From Candidatus Levybacteria bacterium RBG_16_35_11 (GTDB lineage: Bacteria > Patescibacteriota > Microgenomatia > Levybacterales > UBA12049), in contig MFNH01000040.1 in assembly GCA_001781995.1 (NCBI GenBank), positions 72,741 to 118,715 of the forward strand: a DNA stretch of 45,975 nucleotides, given 5' to 3'. The notes beneath the pieces are model-generated. The model saw only the letters and a program-made list of their open reading frames with translations. It searched no databases and had not been told where the DNA came from. This document shows positions 6,417-14,492 of this stretch, one piece after another. The translations under genes and the position numbers were made by a program. Within the stretch, counting starts at the first letter, position 1; every line of letters starts with the position of its first letter.

Positions 6417-9302
6417 ATGAACAAAAAACAGACTTTTAGTCCTGTTTCTCCAAATGTTAATTTCTCCAAAAACGAGGAAGAGATGCTTAAAAAGTGGCAG
6501 AAAGAAAAAGTTTTAGAAAAATACCTTGAAAAAAACAAAAACGCAAAGGATAAGTTTTCCTTCCTAGATGGTCCGATAACCGCAAATAATCCAATGGGCG
6601 TTCATCATGCATGGGGAAGAACATATAAAGACTTTTGGCAAAGATACTTTAATATGCAAGGGTTTAAGCAGCGTTTTCAAAATGGATTTGATGAGCAAGG
6701 ATTATGGGTTGAAGTGGAAGTGGAAAAAGAACTGGGTCTTAAAAATAAAAAAGATATTGAAAATTTAATTCCAAATGATAAATTTAAAAGTCTTGAGAAA
6801 TTCATTAATCTTTGCAAAGAAAGAGTAAAAAAGTTTTCTGCTGTTCAAACAGAGCAATCTAAAAGGCTTGGATATTTTATGGACTGGGGTAACTCATACC
6901 ACACATCTTCGGATGAAAACAACTATGCAATTTGGGATTTTTTAAGCAAAGTTAATAAAAAAGGTTGGCTTTATAAGGGCCATGATACAGTTCCATGGTG
7001 CCCAAGGTGCGGAACGGCAATCTCCCAGCACGAAATCCTAACTGAGGAATATAAAGAAATTACACACGAGTCTGTTTATTTTAGACTTCCTGTTTCTGGG
7101 CGAAAAGATGAATATTTATTGGTTTGGACAACTACTCCGTGGACAATTCCCGGCAACGTTGCATTGGCAATTAACCCAGAACTTAAGTATGTAAAAGCCG
7201 AATTTGAAGAAAATAAATATTATCTGGCTAAATCAAGGCTTAAAATATTAGGTAATGTAAAATACGAAAATGTCGCCATCAAAGAGTTATTAGGCTTTAA
7301 TTACGAAGCTCCTTTTGATGAATTACCCCGAATCAAAAAATCATTAGGAAACTATAATCATAAAGTAGTTGAATCAAAAGAAATAGTTTCGGAAGAGGAA
7401 GGAACGGGAATTTTACATGTTGCTCCAGGCCAGGGAGAGGAAGATTTTGCATTGGGTAAAGAATTTAAGCTTCCGGTTATAGAATTGATAGATGAAGAAG
7501 CAAATTATTTAGATGGTATGGGAGAATTCAGCGGTAAAAATGCAAAAAAACACCCAGAATTAATAATTGACTACCTGAAGAACTTTGGAAACGGAGAATT
7601 CTTTTTAAAAACAGAAAAATTCAAACACCGCTATCCGACTTGCTGGAGATGTAAAACCGAACTTGTTTGGAGAATAGTCGATGAATGGTATATTGCTATG
7701 GACAAACAGGATGAATCGGGAAAAACCTACAGAGAACAAATGATAAAAGTTGCCAAAACAATAGAATGGTTACCTAAGTGGGGGTTAGAGAGAGAATTGG
7801 ATTGGCTAAAAAACATGCACTCGTGGCTTATAAGTAAAAAAAGATATTGGGGGCTGGCACTACCAATTTGGGAATGTAAAAAATGCAAGAATTTTGAAGT
7901 AGTTGGAGGTTACGAGGAGCTTAAAAGTAGGGTGGTTGAGGATTTTGACAAATTTGAAGGAAAGTCGCCGCATCGGCCATGGATTGATCAAATAAAAATT
8001 AGATGTTCGAAGTGTAATGCTATTTCAGAGAGAATTCCGGATGTTGGAAATCCTTGGCTAGATGCCGGAATTGTTCCCATTTCGACAATGCCTTCTAATT
8101 GGTTCCCAGCTGATTTTATTACCGAATCTTTTCCTGGTCAATTTAAGAATTGGTTTTATTCTATTATTGCAATGAGCACCGTTATAAAAGAAGAGAGGCC
8201 AGTAAAAAAAATACTTGGCTTTGGATCAGTAAGAGATGAAAAAGGTGAAGAAATGCATAAGACCAAAGGAAACGCGATTGACTTTGATGAAGCGGCAGAA
8301 AAAATCGGTGTAGATGTAATGCGATGGTTATATCTTCGCACAAATCCAGAGCACAATGTTAACTTTGGCTATCACGTAACCGATGAAGTTCGAAGATCTT
8401 TTCATCTGCGCTTATGGAACGTCTACAGTTTTTTTGTCCTTTATGCAAACGCGGACGGGTGGAAACCCCTGAAATCTGAGCTTAAACCAAAGCACGTTTT
8501 AGACAGGTGGATTCTATCAAGGCTTAATGGAAATATAAAAAATATTACAGGTGCAGTTGAAAAATATGACGCCCAGAAAGCTGCTATTGCAATTGAGGAC
8601 TTTGTAAATGACTTATCTGTTTGGTACGTAAGAAGAAGCAGGGATAGAGTCGGACCATCTGCGGAAAACAAAAATGACAGAGATGTTTGTTATAACACTT
8701 TACATGTTGTTCTTTTAACACTTTCCAAGCTACTTGCTCCTTTTATCCCATTTTTAGCTGATGAAATTTACACAAATTTAACCGGAGAATTATCTGTTCA
8801 CCTTACTAATTGGCCAAGATATAATGAGGATTTAATCAATAATCAACTTGAAGAAGAAATGAAGATTGCAAGAGATCTGGCAGAAACAGCTCATGCATTG
8901 AGGAAAAAATCACAAGTTAAAGTAAGAACGCCGTTAAAAACCGGAACCTACACTGCTCCCAACAGACTTTCAGAAGAGGTGCTGGAAATATTGAAGCAAG
9001 AGATTAATTTCCAGGATTTAGTATTTGATAAGAAATCGGATATTGTTGGTGTTGTTGCGGGGGTCGGCGAAGCAAATCGGGATCTGGAAGCGGGAAAAGC
9101 AAGAGAAATAATAAGGAATATACAAGCAGAGAGAAAAAAATTAAATACGGAAATTACAGATTTTGTCCGCGTGGTTCTTCCTTCTTGGCCTAAAGAATAC
9201 GAGGAATTTATAAAAAAACAGGCGCTGGCAAAAACCTTAACCAAGGGAGAAAAATTCGAAGTAAACAAGTTTGTTTCTCACAAAATAAAAAAAGATGTCT
9301 AA
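6417..9302 (+). CDS. ileS: Isoleucyl-tRNA synthetase (type 2-like)
   Basis: This class I synthetase charges tRNA-Ile. It is 961 aa, normal for the family. The catalytic Rossmann part begins at DGPITANNPMGVHHAWGR (about 51-68). The CP1 editing domain contains VWTTTPWTIPGNVAL and GTGILHVAPGQGEEDF. A zinc-like pair of CxxC sites is present (CPRCGT, CWRCKT, and CKKCKN with CSKCNA further on). The C-terminal anticodon-binding domain ends with RNIQAERKKLNTEITDFV, as in type 2 enzymes. The HIGH position reads GVHH and the KMSKS position reads EMHKT (612-616), both degenerate while keeping the second His and the Lys. It has its own promoter and overlaps rodA by 8 nt. Type 2 enzymes are often mupirocin-insensitive; this is family knowledge only. 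Confidence 0.95.
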   Translation: MNKKQTFSPVSPNVNFSKNEEEMLKKWQKEKVLEKYLEKNKNAKDKFSFLDGPITANNPMGVHHAWGRTYKDFWQRYFNMQGFKQRFQNGFDEQGLWVEVEVEKELGLKNKKDIENLIPNDKFKSLEKFINLCKERVKKFSAVQTEQSKRLGYFMDWGNSYHTSSDENNYAIWDFLSKVNKKGWLYKGHDTVPWCPRCGTAISQHEILTEEYKEITHESVYFRLPVSGRKDEYLLVWTTTPWTIPGNVALAINPELKYVKAEFEENKYYLAKSRLKILGNVKYENVAIKELLGFNYEAPFDELPRIKKSLGNYNHKVVESKEIVSEEEGTGILHVAPGQGEEDFALGKEFKLPVIELIDEEANYLDGMGEFSGKNAKKHPELIIDYLKNFGNGEFFLKTEKFKHRYPTCWRCKTELVWRIVDEWYIAMDKQDESGKTYREQMIKVAKTIEWLPKWGLERELDWLKNMHSWLISKKRYWGLALPIWECKKCKNFEVVGGYEELKSRVVEDFDKFEGKSPHRPWIDQIKIRCSKCNAISERIPDVGNPWLDAGIVPISTMPSNWFPADFITESFPGQFKNWFYSIIAMSTVIKEERPVKKILGFGSVRDEKGEEMHKTKGNAIDFDEAAEKIGVDVMRWLYLRTNPEHNVNFGYHVTDEVRRSFHLRLWNVYSFFVLYANADGWKPLKSELKPKHVLDRWILSRLNGNIKNITGAVEKYDAQKAAIAIEDFVNDLSVWYVRRSRDRVGPSAENKNDRDVCYNTLHVVLLTLSKLLAPFIPFLADEIYTNLTGELSVHLTNWPRYNEDLINNQLEEEMKIARDLAETAHALRKKSQVKVRTPLKTGTYTAPNRLSEEVLEILKQEINFQDLVFDKKSDIVGVVAGVGEANRDLEAGKAREIIRNIQAERKKLNTEITDFVRVVLPSWPKEYEEFIKKQALAKTLTKGEKFEVNKFVSHKIKKDV

Positions 9303-10371
9303 AAAGTTTCATAACTTTGACCCTCTGCTTCTTGTCCCGGTTGCAATCTTGGCAGTTTTAAGCCTTACAACTCTCTATTCGATAAACTTCTCTTATTTTA
9401 GAAGTCAACTAATTTTTTTGATTATCTCAATAGTATTTTTTGTTCTGATTTCTTTTGCCAATTACAGGGTTTTAAAAATGTATGCGCTTCCAATATATAT
9501 AGCATCTCTTATTTTTCTTTTTCTTGTTTTAATTTTAGGGATTGAAACAAGGGGTTCAATAAGATGGATTGAGCTATATGGATTTAGGATTCAATTTTCG
9601 GAAATATTAAAGCCGTTTTTGGCGATTTCTTTAAGTTCGTTTCTAATGACTCGGAAAAATAACCTAAGACACTTTATTTCGGTTTTTCTACTGCTTGCTC
9701 CTATTCTTGTTCTTATTTTCCTTCAACCTGATCTTGGAAATACCCTTATTTATTTATTTGTAACAGTTTTGACAATGATTTTTTTTGGATTTTCTTACCG
9801 CTATTTTGCCTCAATTATATTGCCAGTGTTTATTTTTATCCCTCTTCTTTGGAATTTTCTTCATCAATACCAAAAACAAAGACTTTTCTCTTTCTTAAAC
9901 CCAACAGCCGATCCTCTCGGAAGCTCTTATAATGCAATTCAGTCTTTAATAACAGTTGGGTCAGGAATGTTTCTAGGAAAGGGATTGGGGCAGGGAACCC
10001 AATCATCCCTAAGCTTTCTTCCTGAACAACATACCGATTTTATTTTTGCAACAATTTCCGAACAATTAGGATTTTTAGGTAATCTTTTAATTCTAGTTTG
10101 CTTTGCAGTAATCCTTCTTAGAATCTATTCTATTTTCAAAAACTCAAATGATGATTTTTGCGGAGTTTTTTCCGCAGTTGCCTTTTTTATTATTCTTGTT
10201 CAATTTTTTCTAAATATTGGAATGAACATTGGGATTATTCCAATCGTTGGAGTCACACTTCCTTTTGTATCGTATGGCGGAAGTTCTCTTCTGTCAAGTT
10301 TCATTCTTTTAGGCTTTTTAAGTGCCGTAAGCTCATCGGAAAAGGAGTCAGTCACACTTCAAATCAGATAA
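9295..10371 (+). CDS. rodA: FtsW/RodA/SpoVE-family peptidoglycan glycosyltransferase
   Basis: This SEDS-family integral membrane enzyme polymerises lipid II into peptidoglycan. It is 358 aa with about ten hydrophobic helices. Family motifs include IRWIELYGFRIQFSEILKP, LQPDLGNTLIY, the catalytic-loop region LPEQHTDFIFATISEQLG with its conserved Asp, and the C-terminal GVTLPFVSYGGSSLLSSF. It starts at ATG 9295 overlapping the ileS stop by 8 nt, so the two are translationally coupled. RodA (elongation) and FtsW (division) are hard to separate without alignment. The short length and lack of an adjacent murG or ftsQ favour RodA. No cognate class B PBP lies in this window. Confidence 0.88.
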   Translation: MSKKFHNFDPLLLVPVAILAVLSLTTLYSINFSYFRSQLIFLIISIVFFVLISFANYRVLKMYALPIYIASLIFLFLVLILGIETRGSIRWIELYGFRIQFSEILKPFLAISLSSFLMTRKNNLRHFISVFLLLAPILVLIFLQPDLGNTLIYLFVTVLTMIFFGFSYRYFASIILPVFIFIPLLWNFLHQYQKQRLFSFLNPTADPLGSSYNAIQSLITVGSGMFLGKGLGQGTQSSLSFLPEQHTDFIFATISEQLGFLGNLLILVCFAVILLRIYSIFKNSNDDFCGVFSAVAFFIILVQFFLNIGMNIGIIPIVGVTLPFVSYGGSSLLSSFILLGFLSAVSSSEKESVTLQIR

Positions 10372-10386
10372 AGCTACTGTTGACCG

Positions 10387-10415
10387 TGGAAACAGACTAA
10401 ATTATTTGTTATAAT
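10387..10415 (+). promoter_or_regulatory. rplU promoter, predicted leaderless
   Basis: An extended -10, TGT-TATAAT (TATAAT 10410-10415), has a weak -35 TGGAAA (10387-10392) at 17 nt. The -10 ends 7 nt before the rplU ATG, so transcription should begin at or next to the start codon. TTGACC at 10380 is 24 nt from the -10, too far to be the -35. Confidence 0.65.
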
Positions 10416-10422
10416 TGCCTTT

Positions 10423-10785
10423 ATGAAATACGCAGTAATAAATTGCAGTGGCAAGCAATATAAAGTCTCTGAAGGGGACATAATCAATGTTAGCAGGGTT
10501 TCTGAGAAGCCGGATGAAAAAATTAGCTTTGAGAAAGTCTTGCTTCTTGTTTACGATGGAAAAATAGAATTAGGCAGACCATATCTTTTGGGAGTTAAAG
10601 TAGTTGGAAAGGTCATAGAAGAATTTAAGGGAGAAAAAATAAAAGTTTCTAAATTTAAGGCAAAAGTAAGAGTCAGAAGAGCAATGGGTTTTAGACCTCA
10701 CCTTTCAAAAATTAAAATAGAAAAGATAGAATCAAGCAAATCTCCTCTAAAGCAGACAGTAAAAGGTTCAAAAAAGAAACTTTAG
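10423..10785 (+). CDS. rplU: 50S ribosomal protein L21
   Basis: bL21, 120 aa, binds 23S rRNA in the large subunit. The N-terminus MKYAVINCSGKQYKV and the VGKVIEEFKGEKIKVSKF and GFRPHLSKIKI segments are characteristic. It is longer than the roughly 103-aa E. coli protein by a Lys/Ser-rich tail (SSKSPLKQTVKGSKKKL). rpmA follows 66 bp downstream with its own promoter, the usual rplU-rpmA pairing. No Shine-Dalgarno precedes the ATG. Confidence 0.96.
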   Translation: MKYAVINCSGKQYKVSEGDIINVSRVSEKPDEKISFEKVLLLVYDGKIELGRPYLLGVKVVGKVIEEFKGEKIKVSKFKAKVRVRRAMGFRPHLSKIKIEKIESSKSPLKQTVKGSKKKL

Positions 10786-10804
10786 ATTGACATAGTTTGA
10801 TTAC

Positions 10805-10833
10805 TTGACCTTCGTGAAAAATACTAGTAAAAT
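10805..10833 (+). promoter_or_regulatory. rpmA promoter
   Basis: TTGACC (10805-10810), 17-nt spacer, TAAAAT (10828-10833). The predicted start near 10840 leaves about 12 nt before ATG 10852, with no Shine-Dalgarno. L27 can therefore be made independently of L21. Confidence 0.65.
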
Positions 10834-10851
10834 TGTTTTCACAAATATACT

Positions 10852-11100
10852 ATGGCACATACAAAAGCTCAAGGCTCGGTAAAAGGAAACCGGGATTCAA
10901 AACCAAAGTATTTAGGATTAAAGAGAGGAAGTGGGGAAAAAGTCTCAGTTGGAAATATAATTGCCAGGCAAAAGGGGACCAAGCTCCATCCAGGCAAGGG
11001 TGTTTCTATGGGAAAAGATTATACAATCTATTCCTTAACTGATGGAATAGTTAAGTTAAAGCAACTTCGAGGTAAAAAATATATTGAGGTTCTCGCGTAG
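10852..11100 (+). CDS. rpmA: 50S ribosomal protein L27
   Basis: bL27, 82 aa, is a large-subunit protein whose N-terminal tail reaches the peptidyl transferase centre. The sequence opens MAHTKAQGSVKGNRDSKPK, followed by GLKRGSGEKVSVGNIIARQKGT and HPGKGVSMGKDYTIY, all diagnostic. The N-terminus begins directly with the MAH.K form, so there is no Firmicutes-type cleavable extension. It follows rplU. parB begins 12 bp after its stop, with a small hairpin over the stop codon. Confidence 0.97.
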   Translation: MAHTKAQGSVKGNRDSKPKYLGLKRGSGEKVSVGNIIARQKGTKLHPGKGVSMGKDYTIYSLTDGIVKLKQLRGKKYIEVLA

Positions 11101-11108
11101 AAACGCGA
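11093..11108 (+). other. Hairpin over the rpmA stop codon
   Basis: TCGCG (11093-11097) pairs with CGCGA (11104-11108); the loop contains the rpmA stop TAG. There is no T run, so it is probably not a terminator. It ends 4 nt before the parB ATG and could modulate reinitiation on parB or stabilise the rpmA mRNA end. Confidence 0.4.
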
Positions 11109-11112
11109 CTTA

Positions 11113-11934
11113 ATGTCCATGGATAAAGCAAATCAAATTTACGAACTAGAAATAAATACGCTTCAGGCTAATCCTCTTCAACCAAGGGGAATTATTTCTC
11201 CCGAATCACTTCAGGATTTAGTTGATTCAATAAGAGAACAAGGGATTTTGGAACCATTGGTTATTGCCAAAACACCGGCAGGATACCAAATAATTGCCGG
11301 AGAAAGGCGTTGGAGAGCGGCAAAAGTCCTTGGGTTAAATAAGGTTCCGGTAATTATAAAAGAAACAACTCCACAAGGGATGCTAGAAATGTCTATTGTT
11401 GAAAATGTTCAGCGGGAAGACCTAAATCCAATAGAAAGAGCCCAGGCCTATAAAAGATTAATTGATGAATTTGGACTCGGGACAAATGAGGTTGCAAGAA
11501 AAGTAGGAAAATCGGCGCCAACTATTTCAAATACAATTAGACTCCTTTCCTTACCAGATGCAATCAAAGATGCATTGGTTGCAAATGTTATAACCGAAGG
11601 ACATGTTAGACCCCTTATTTCCCTAGGTGACACAAAACTAATGCTGGATTTATTTAAAAAGATATTAAAGGAAAGTAGCACTGTTCGACAAACGGAAGAA
11701 TTTGCAAGAGTGGTAAAAGGAGAAGTCCAGCAAAGAGAACCAAGGGCAAGCACAGACAGACTTCACGTTCCGGAATTAGATGATATGGCAAAAAAACTAG
11801 CCGAAAAACATGAGCTTGATAAGGTATCTATTTATCAATCTGGGACACTAGGTCGAATTGTAATAGTAATAAAGGGAAATCCGGAGAAAACAGCCGAAAA
11901 AATAAAGAAAATCTACGAAATCCTAAATTCCTAA
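11113..11934 (+). CDS. parB: ParB/Spo0J-family chromosome partitioning protein
   Basis: This is a DNA-binding CTPase clamp that loads at parS and spreads to guide chromosome segregation. It is 273 aa. The N-terminal ParB/Srx domain has the CTP-binding motif GERRWRA at residues 63-69 and ENVQREDLNPIE at 97-108. A helix-turn-helix follows (NEVARKVGKSAPTISNTIRLL), then ITEGHVRPLISL. A C-terminal dimerisation segment is present. Start ATG 11113 is used; an ATG two codons later is possible. No parA lies beside it and I see no consensus parS palindrome nearby. It follows rpmA by 12 bp, probably on the same transcript, and converges on lepB with a 2-bp gap. Confidence 0.93.
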   Translation: MSMDKANQIYELEINTLQANPLQPRGIISPESLQDLVDSIREQGILEPLVIAKTPAGYQIIAGERRWRAAKVLGLNKVPVIIKETTPQGMLEMSIVENVQREDLNPIERAQAYKRLIDEFGLGTNEVARKVGKSAPTISNTIRLLSLPDAIKDALVANVITEGHVRPLISLGDTKLMLDLFKKILKESSTVRQTEEFARVVKGEVQQREPRASTDRLHVPELDDMAKKLAEKHELDKVSIYQSGTLGRIVIVIKGNPEKTAEKIKKIYEILNS

Positions 11935-11936
11935 AA

Positions 11937-12497
11937 CTACTTGTAGGGGTTTCCGACTATTCCCATGCGGTTTATCGGCCAATAAACAAATATAGATTCT
12001 CCTATTAATTTATCTTTACTAACAAAACCCCATTCTCTTGAATCAGAACTATAAAGTCGATTATCGCCCATAACAAAATAGTTATCAAGAGGAACAGTTA
12101 CGGGTATGCCATCTTTCAGAAATGCTCCACCATAGGATTTAACTGAAGGCTTTAGGTATTTACTTTCATCCAGTAATTGATTATTTACATAGACTGAGCC
12201 GTCTCTTATTTCAACCGTATCCCCTGGAATACCAATTACCCTTTTTATAAAGTCTCTTTCGTTGTCGTTTGGAGCTTTAAAGACAACTACATCTCCCTGA
12301 ATAGGTTGATTAAACCTCAAAACAATCAAATTTGTAAGAACATATTCACTATCTAAAAAATTAGGATACATGCTCTCACCTTTTACCTCAAATGGACGGA
12401 AAAAGAATATGTAGATTACCAGAAAGACAGCTGCAGCCATTAAAAATGTCTGGACACTGTCTATTAAAAAAGAACCGATTTTTCGCAAAATATTCAT
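11937..12497 (-). CDS. lepB: Signal peptidase I
   Basis: This membrane-anchored serine protease removes signal peptides from exported proteins. It is 186 aa with one N-terminal membrane helix (about 14-34). The Ser/Lys dyad is S42 in VKGESMYPN and K85 in DFIKRVIGIPGD. Later boxes include VYVNNQLLDES and the DNRLYSSDSREWGFV box. It is typical of short Gram-positive-type enzymes. The likely client next door is the secreted C39-like protein at 12638-14428. It has its own predicted leaderless promoter divergent from tRNA-Val, and converges on parB. Confidence 0.95.
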   Translation of the reverse strand: MNILRKIGSFLIDSVQTFLMAAAVFLVIYIFFFRPFEVKGESMYPNFLDSEYVLTNLIVLRFNQPIQGDVVVFKAPNDNERDFIKRVIGIPGDTVEIRDGSVYVNNQLLDESKYLKPSVKSYGGAFLKDGIPVTVPLDNYFVMGDNRLYSSDSREWGFVSKDKLIGESIFVYWPINRMGIVGNPYK

Positions 12498-12503
12498 GTA
12501 TAC

Positions 12504-12532
12504 ATTGTGCCTGATTCAGCCTCTTTTGTCAA
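12504..12532 (-). promoter_or_regulatory. lepB promoter, predicted leaderless
   Basis: Minus-strand TTGACA (12532-12527), 17-nt spacer, CACAAT (12509-12504). The -10 ends 6 nt before the lepB ATG. The -35 block overlaps that of the oppositely directed tRNA-Val promoter. Confidence 0.55.
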
Positions 12533-12554
12533 TTAGCCTTATTTGTGTTAAGAT
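12526..12554 (+). promoter_or_regulatory. tRNA-Val promoter
   Basis: TTGTCA (12526-12531), 17-nt spacer, TAAGAT (12549-12554) preceded by TGT as an extended -10. The tRNA begins 9 nt downstream. The -35 is the same palindromic TTTGTCAA block used by lepB on the other strand. Confidence 0.6.
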
Positions 12555-12562
12555 TTGTGTGC

Positions 12563-12634
12563 GGATCCTTAGCTCAGCGGTAGAGCGCTGCATTCACATT
12601 GCAGAAGTCAGTGGTTCGAATCCACTAGGGTCCA
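12563..12634 (+). tRNA. tRNA-Val (anticodon CAC)
   Basis: A full cloverleaf of 72 nt can be folded. The acceptor GGATCCT pairs with AGGGTCC (one G-U), with discriminator A at 12634. The D arm is GCTC/GAGC, the anticodon stem CTGCA/TGCAG with loop TTCACAT (anticodon CAC, reads GUG), and the T arm AGTGG-TTCGAAT-CCACT. The 3' CCA is not encoded (the next bases are CAG). The plus-strand transcript then runs into the end of the convergent 12638-14428 gene. Confidence 0.95.
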
Positions 12635-12637
12635 CAG

Positions 12638-14428
12638 TTATAATGCCTTGAGGAGATAGGAGATATCGGAAACGAGAAAATCTTTTGCCTCTTTCTTAAT
12701 TAATATTGTAGGTGATTTTTTTAACATTTCTTGGAGAAATTTTAATTCGGACTTTGCCATTTTCTTATCTCTAATTTTTAAATCTTCTTTAATCTTTCCT
12801 GCAAAATATATCAACTCTTTTGCAAAATCTTTTTGAACCATTTTTAAATTTCTAAATTGGGTAACATCTTTTATGAAACCATCAATAGTTATTTTTCTTT
12901 CCAGTGTCGAAGCTAAAAGGTTTTCTTTATTGAAAAATAACTTGTAATTGTTCGCATTTAACCCTAGCAAAGCTTTTCCATCCAGAATCCTAACTGTTCC
13001 ATCTTTATTGTAAAGGTAAGTTTTAAAACTGTTGAGTTGATTATTTGAAGATGAGAGCGATAGTTCATAATTTTGCTTCTCAGGCTTAGGAATATAAAGA
13101 ATTTTAATAGGTGAATTAGCTTCGTTTGGATTAATATCGTTGACCATTGCTTGTTGAATAAAACTTTCTCCCACATTATTCAAAGATTCATCTTTGGAAT
13201 TTATTGTTACATCTGGACCAGTTACTAACATAATGTAGGAAAGATCTGTACTGGTTGGATTATATGTACCAAGACTTAGAAAAATATTTGAATAATCAGC
13301 TAAAGTTTGTCTATCGAAATAAGGATCGTTAATATTAATTACATCGTCGTCAATTCCCCTAGCAACAACAAAATGACCTGGTTCTTCAACAATGTCTGGT
13401 TTTAAATCCTTAATGTCATTTTTTAAAACTTCTAAGTCAGATGTCCATTTTCTCTCGTATTCCAAGGCATCGAAATCAGTTATTCCATTGATTGATTTCG
13501 CAAGCTTAGACAGGCGTGATATTGCAAGCCAGTTTACGAATCCATTTCCAATATATCCGTCTGCCTGAGATTTTAACCAAGTATTAAGACTTCCCGGATC
13601 AAGAGTTGTTCCACTAGGAAGCAAATTTAAGCCGTAATAATTTAAAATCATAGTGGCTGATGTAAGCGCACAACCCCAAGAGGAAATAGTCCTACTGGAT
13701 CTTCTTGCCCAGCTAATTGCGTTGTCATAAAGTTGCGAGCCCCACGGACTCGATGTTTGCTTTAAGCTGGGAACATTCAAATTTATAGGCGTCGGTGTTG
13801 GGGTAGGTGCTTCTCCTAGGCTTCTCACAACAACATTATCAAACCAAACCTCTGTTGGGAAAGCGGCTCCGGTACTCACAGTAAGTCCAATAGAACCATT
13901 CAAGCATGGAGGAACCTGGTTTGTTATGGTGTTGTCAACCAATAGTTGATTATCTATATAAAGTTTGTAGTTATTATTCACCAATGCCACCCTGACGTGA
14001 TGAACTACATTGTTTGTCATATTATAATCAACATTTGGATCAATATAATCCATATGAATTCGAGGATTTAAATGAAACTGATTACAAAATTGTCTTTCAG
14101 GAGTCCATCTGGTTCGTATATTTCTGTCCACGCCTTCTACTGGATAAATATCCATTTCAAATTCGTAATCTGTCCAAGATGTATCCCCAGCGACAGCGTC
14201 AATAATTGTGCTAGGTCCATTTATCCTTGCTCCAAACCACATGCTTCCATTTATCTCTTTTAATTGCCAGAGGCCCGCTCCACTTAAAACTGTCCATTTT
14301 CCAAGTCCGGATTCAAAGTCATCATCAAATAAAACTGTGGAAGCATAAGTATCTTCTGCAAAAAAAACAAAAGAGAATAGTAATGAAAAAAACAAAATAT
14401 TAATTAAGACCCAAAATTTTTTAAACAT
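12638..14428 (-). CDS. Secreted LamG-like plus C39-like cysteine peptidase protein
   Basis: This is an exported 596-aa protein. A signal peptide covers residues 1-29 (hydrophobic core then EDTYAS). Residues about 30-205 look like a concanavalin/LamG-like beta-sandwich (FDDDFESGLGKWTVL, WFDNVVVRSLG), usually carbohydrate-binding. A PTPTPTP linker follows near 209-215. A C39-like papain-fold domain spans about 218-410, with C253 in SSWGCALTSATM, H352 in EPGHFVVARG and N367/D368 in INDPYFD, a complete Cys-His-Asn/Asp set. The C-terminal 180 residues are helical and Lys-rich, unrecognised. Plausible roles are cell-surface peptide cleavage or adhesion to glycans. It is not the peptidase of a bacteriocin ABC transporter, since no ATPase is fused or adjacent. 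Confidence 0.8.
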   Translation of the reverse strand: MFKKFWVLINILFFSLLFSFVFFAEDTYASTVLFDDDFESGLGKWTVLSGAGLWQLKEINGSMWFGARINGPSTIIDAVAGDTSWTDYEFEMDIYPVEGVDRNIRTRWTPERQFCNQFHLNPRIHMDYIDPNVDYNMTNNVVHHVRVALVNNNYKLYIDNQLLVDNTITNQVPPCLNGSIGLTVSTGAAFPTEVWFDNVVVRSLGEAPTPTPTPINLNVPSLKQTSSPWGSQLYDNAISWARRSSRTISSWGCALTSATMILNYYGLNLLPSGTTLDPGSLNTWLKSQADGYIGNGFVNWLAISRLSKLAKSINGITDFDALEYERKWTSDLEVLKNDIKDLKPDIVEEPGHFVVARGIDDDVININDPYFDRQTLADYSNIFLSLGTYNPTSTDLSYIMLVTGPDVTINSKDESLNNVGESFIQQAMVNDINPNEANSPIKILYIPKPEKQNYELSLSSSNNQLNSFKTYLYNKDGTVRILDGKALLGLNANNYKLFFNKENLLASTLERKITIDGFIKDVTQFRNLKMVQKDFAKELIYFAGKIKEDLKIRDKKMAKSELKFLQEMLKKSPTILIKKEAKDFLVSDISYLLKAL

Positions 14429-14435
14429 AAACTTA

Positions 14436-14464
14436 TTTAATTATGAAATTGATTTGTTTGTCAA
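14436..14464 (-). promoter_or_regulatory. Promoter of the C39-like secreted protein gene
   Basis: Minus-strand TTGACA (14464-14459), 17-nt spacer, ATTAAA (14441-14436), ending 7 nt before ATG 14428. The -10 is weak. The -35 overlaps the divergent methyltransferase promoter. Confidence 0.45.
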
Positions 14465-14486
14465 GATAGTAAAACAATGCTAAAAT
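14458..14486 (+). promoter_or_regulatory. Promoter of the glycan-locus methyltransferase, leaderless
   Basis: TTGTCA (14458-14463), 17-nt spacer, TAAAAT (14481-14486) with TGC before it (extended -10). The -10 ends 6 nt before ATG 14493, so the mRNA should start at the AUG. Confidence 0.65.
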
Positions 14487-14492
14487 TCAAAC

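Noticed and set aside
13790-13804. Repeat near the TPTPTP coding stretch
   Set aside because: It is a short Pro-Thr domain linker, not a tandem repeat or CRISPR element.
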